64,000 nucleotides of DNA from the NCBI GenBank assembly GCA_022578605.1, contig MU394063.1, positions 1 through 64,000 on the forward strand, read 5' to 3'. Shown here in pieces: positions 62,643 to 64,000 of this stretch. The position numbers were made by a program, and so were the translations under genes. The stretch is from Camillea tinctor. Lineage: Eukaryota > Ascomycota > Sordariomycetes > Xylariales > Xylariaceae. The notes beneath the pieces are model-generated. The model had not been told where the DNA came from, searched no databases, and saw nothing but the letters and a program-made list of their open reading frames with translations. Position 1 is the first letter of the stretch; each line of letters starts with the position of its first letter.

Positions 62643-63941
62643 ATGGCCAACTCACGGTTGGTAACCCGTCCACCTCGAGAACTAGTTATAAGCCAGCTCG
62701 GCATAAATGTGACTAACACCCGCATTTCTCTTACAACAGCTTTGAATATGTCAAGAACTTTGAGCAGCCTGACCATCTTCTGCCAAATACCTGGGTTGTA
62801 GTTCGAATTGATGGTCGCGGATTTACCAAGTTAGCTATAGACACTCGCAAAATACAATTTATTTGTATGACCTCTCTCTAGGCACTCTATACTAACCTAT
62901 TGCCTTCACAATAGATTATGCACCAAGTACAACTTTGAAAAGCCCAATGACCGAAGGGCCCTGGACCTCATGAATGCTGCAGCGAAGGCGGTCGTAACGG
63001 AAATACCAGAAACTACTATTGCCTACGGAGTAAGCGATGAGTATAGGTAAAGACTCATCAAACGCTTTAAACAATCCCGGGTTTACTAATTTATTGCTAG
63101 TTTTGTCTTTCACAAATCATGCACCTTATTTGAGAGAAGAGCCAGGTAAGCATAGCTTTTGAAATCACTCATAACCATAAGCTCTCACACGAGGATATAG
63201 TAAACTAGTTTCGACTATTGTTTCGACGTTTACCGCTTACTATATACACCTTTGGTCTTCTCACTTCCCAGATACGCCTTTATCTGCTCCCCTCCCCAGC
63301 TTTGATGGGAGAGCTGTGTGCTATCCTAGCGTACAGAATCTTCGGGATTACATGAGCTGGCGCCAGGCTGATTGTATGCAGAGTTGTTCCGCATACTGGC
63401 TAATACCGCTGACATATGAGTAGGCCATATTAACAACCTCTATAATACCACATTTTGGACATTGATTAAACGCGGCGGAATGGATGGTAAAGAAGCCGAG
63501 AAATTCCTTGCTGTAAGAATAATTCTTCTGCAGGTAGTGTGATGGATAAGTGCTGATCAGAGACTAGGGAACCCTTGCGGCGGATAAGAACGAGATACTC
63601 TTCTCGAAGTATCAAATTAATTATAATAACGAGCCCGAAATATTCAAGAAGGGAAGCGTGGTATTTCGAGACGTGAGCCATCATCGGATAAGCTGATTCT
63701 TCTGCGTGCTAATGGTACCTAGTATGAATTGGTCGAACCTGATAACCGAGACCTGGCGAAGGTAGCAGACGACGCAGCGGAGCCTCCCCAGCAATCTAGG
63801 ACGCAGGCGGAGAATGAGAAGAAGCAGCGAGCCAAGGCCCGCGTAGTGGTGGATCATCTAGACATCATCAAGGACGACTTTTGGGGTAGAAGGCCTTGGC
63901 TGTTGTCGAATAAGCCGGGCAAGATCCCGAAACAGACGTAA
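62643..63941 (+). CDS. THG1: Thg1, tRNA-His guanylyltransferase
   Basis: Adds the essential G-1 to the 5' end of tRNA-His in the 3'-5' direction, providing the identity element for histidyl-tRNA synthetase. Eight exons (62643-62656, 62740-62829, 62915-63046, 63101-63145, 63201-63373, 63424-63512, 63568-63672, 63723-63941) join to 288 aa, the normal size. Metal-binding residues sit at D29 ([12 protein letters not shown]) and D76/E77 (YGVSDEYSFVF), the same numbers as in human Thg1. [23 protein letters not shown] and the [16 protein letters not shown] block follow. The first exon encodes only MANSR and uses a GTTGGT donor; the better-looking GTAACC 4 bp later would run into a stop. The other introns are 50-85 bp. 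The gene is divergent from SWD1 across a MITE. Confidence 0.95.
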
Positions 63942-64000
63942 CCAAATTCTTGATATCCAGGTGTTATCGCCTTCCAGACATCGATGCATGCACCCCGTAG
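63942..64000. other. THG1 3' flank, window edge
   Basis: 59 bp after the THG1 stop codon; nothing recognisable. Confidence 0.6.

Noticed and set aside
1..64000. CRISPR array, prokaryotic operons, riboswitches
   Set aside because: The DNA is fungal nuclear. No regularly spaced repeats and no TPP-riboswitch signature were seen.

Overview
The window looks like nuclear DNA of a filamentous ascomycete (Pezizomycotina, most likely Sordariomycetes). The introns are short (48-122 bp in most genes) with GT..AG ends and CTAAC/CTGAC-like branch sites. The conserved proteins (ERO1, Usb1, a Pal1-family protein, Cft1/CPSF160, Rpb1, Swd1, Thg1) read like the fungal versions, and a sharply bounded, extremely AT-rich block at the left end has the signature of repeat-induced point mutation (RIP). 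The order is my inference; no database was searched.

Layout. 1 to about 7250: RIP-destroyed repeat block. Its left 4.2 kb can still be read as a Ty3/gypsy chromovirus on the + strand (reverse transcriptase, integrase zinc finger, integrase C-terminus, chromodomain). 8989-10959: ERO1 (+). 12094-13696: USB1 (-). 15087-16593: Pal1-family gene (+), with an unusual 645-bp intron that is open in frame. 17904-22560: CFT1/CPSF160 (-), five exons. 23358-24152: an unrecognised GC-rich single-exon gene (+). 24153 to about 53300: a gene-poor stretch of 29 kb that is not RIP-degraded, in which I support only two small genes (33640-33894 minus; 41811-42033 plus), one MITE (31143-31455) and microsatellites. 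53301-58661: RPB1 (-). 60034-61515: SWD1 (-). 61837-62403: a pogo-like MITE lying in the shared upstream region of SWD1 and THG1. 62643-63941: THG1 (+), eight exons.

Function. The conserved genes are mostly gene-expression machinery: RNA polymerase II largest subunit, the CPSF160 3'-end processing subunit, the COMPASS subunit Swd1, U6 snRNA 3'-end trimming (Usb1) and tRNA-His 5' guanylylation (Thg1), plus ER oxidative folding (Ero1) and a Pal1-type morphology protein. They are separately transcribed housekeeping genes and I see no operon-like or biosynthetic cluster logic. I worked out exon boundaries by hand from splice signals and reading-frame continuity. All seven multi-exon gene models close in frame.

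I did not find a convincing new system. The observations most worth a second look are the stop-free 645-bp intron of the Pal1-family gene, the two TA-flanked MITEs, the short Cys-rich gene whose stop codon overlaps a splice donor, a set of open minus-strand stretches at 35.8-38.4 kb, and a recurrent 9-mer (TACGGAGTA).
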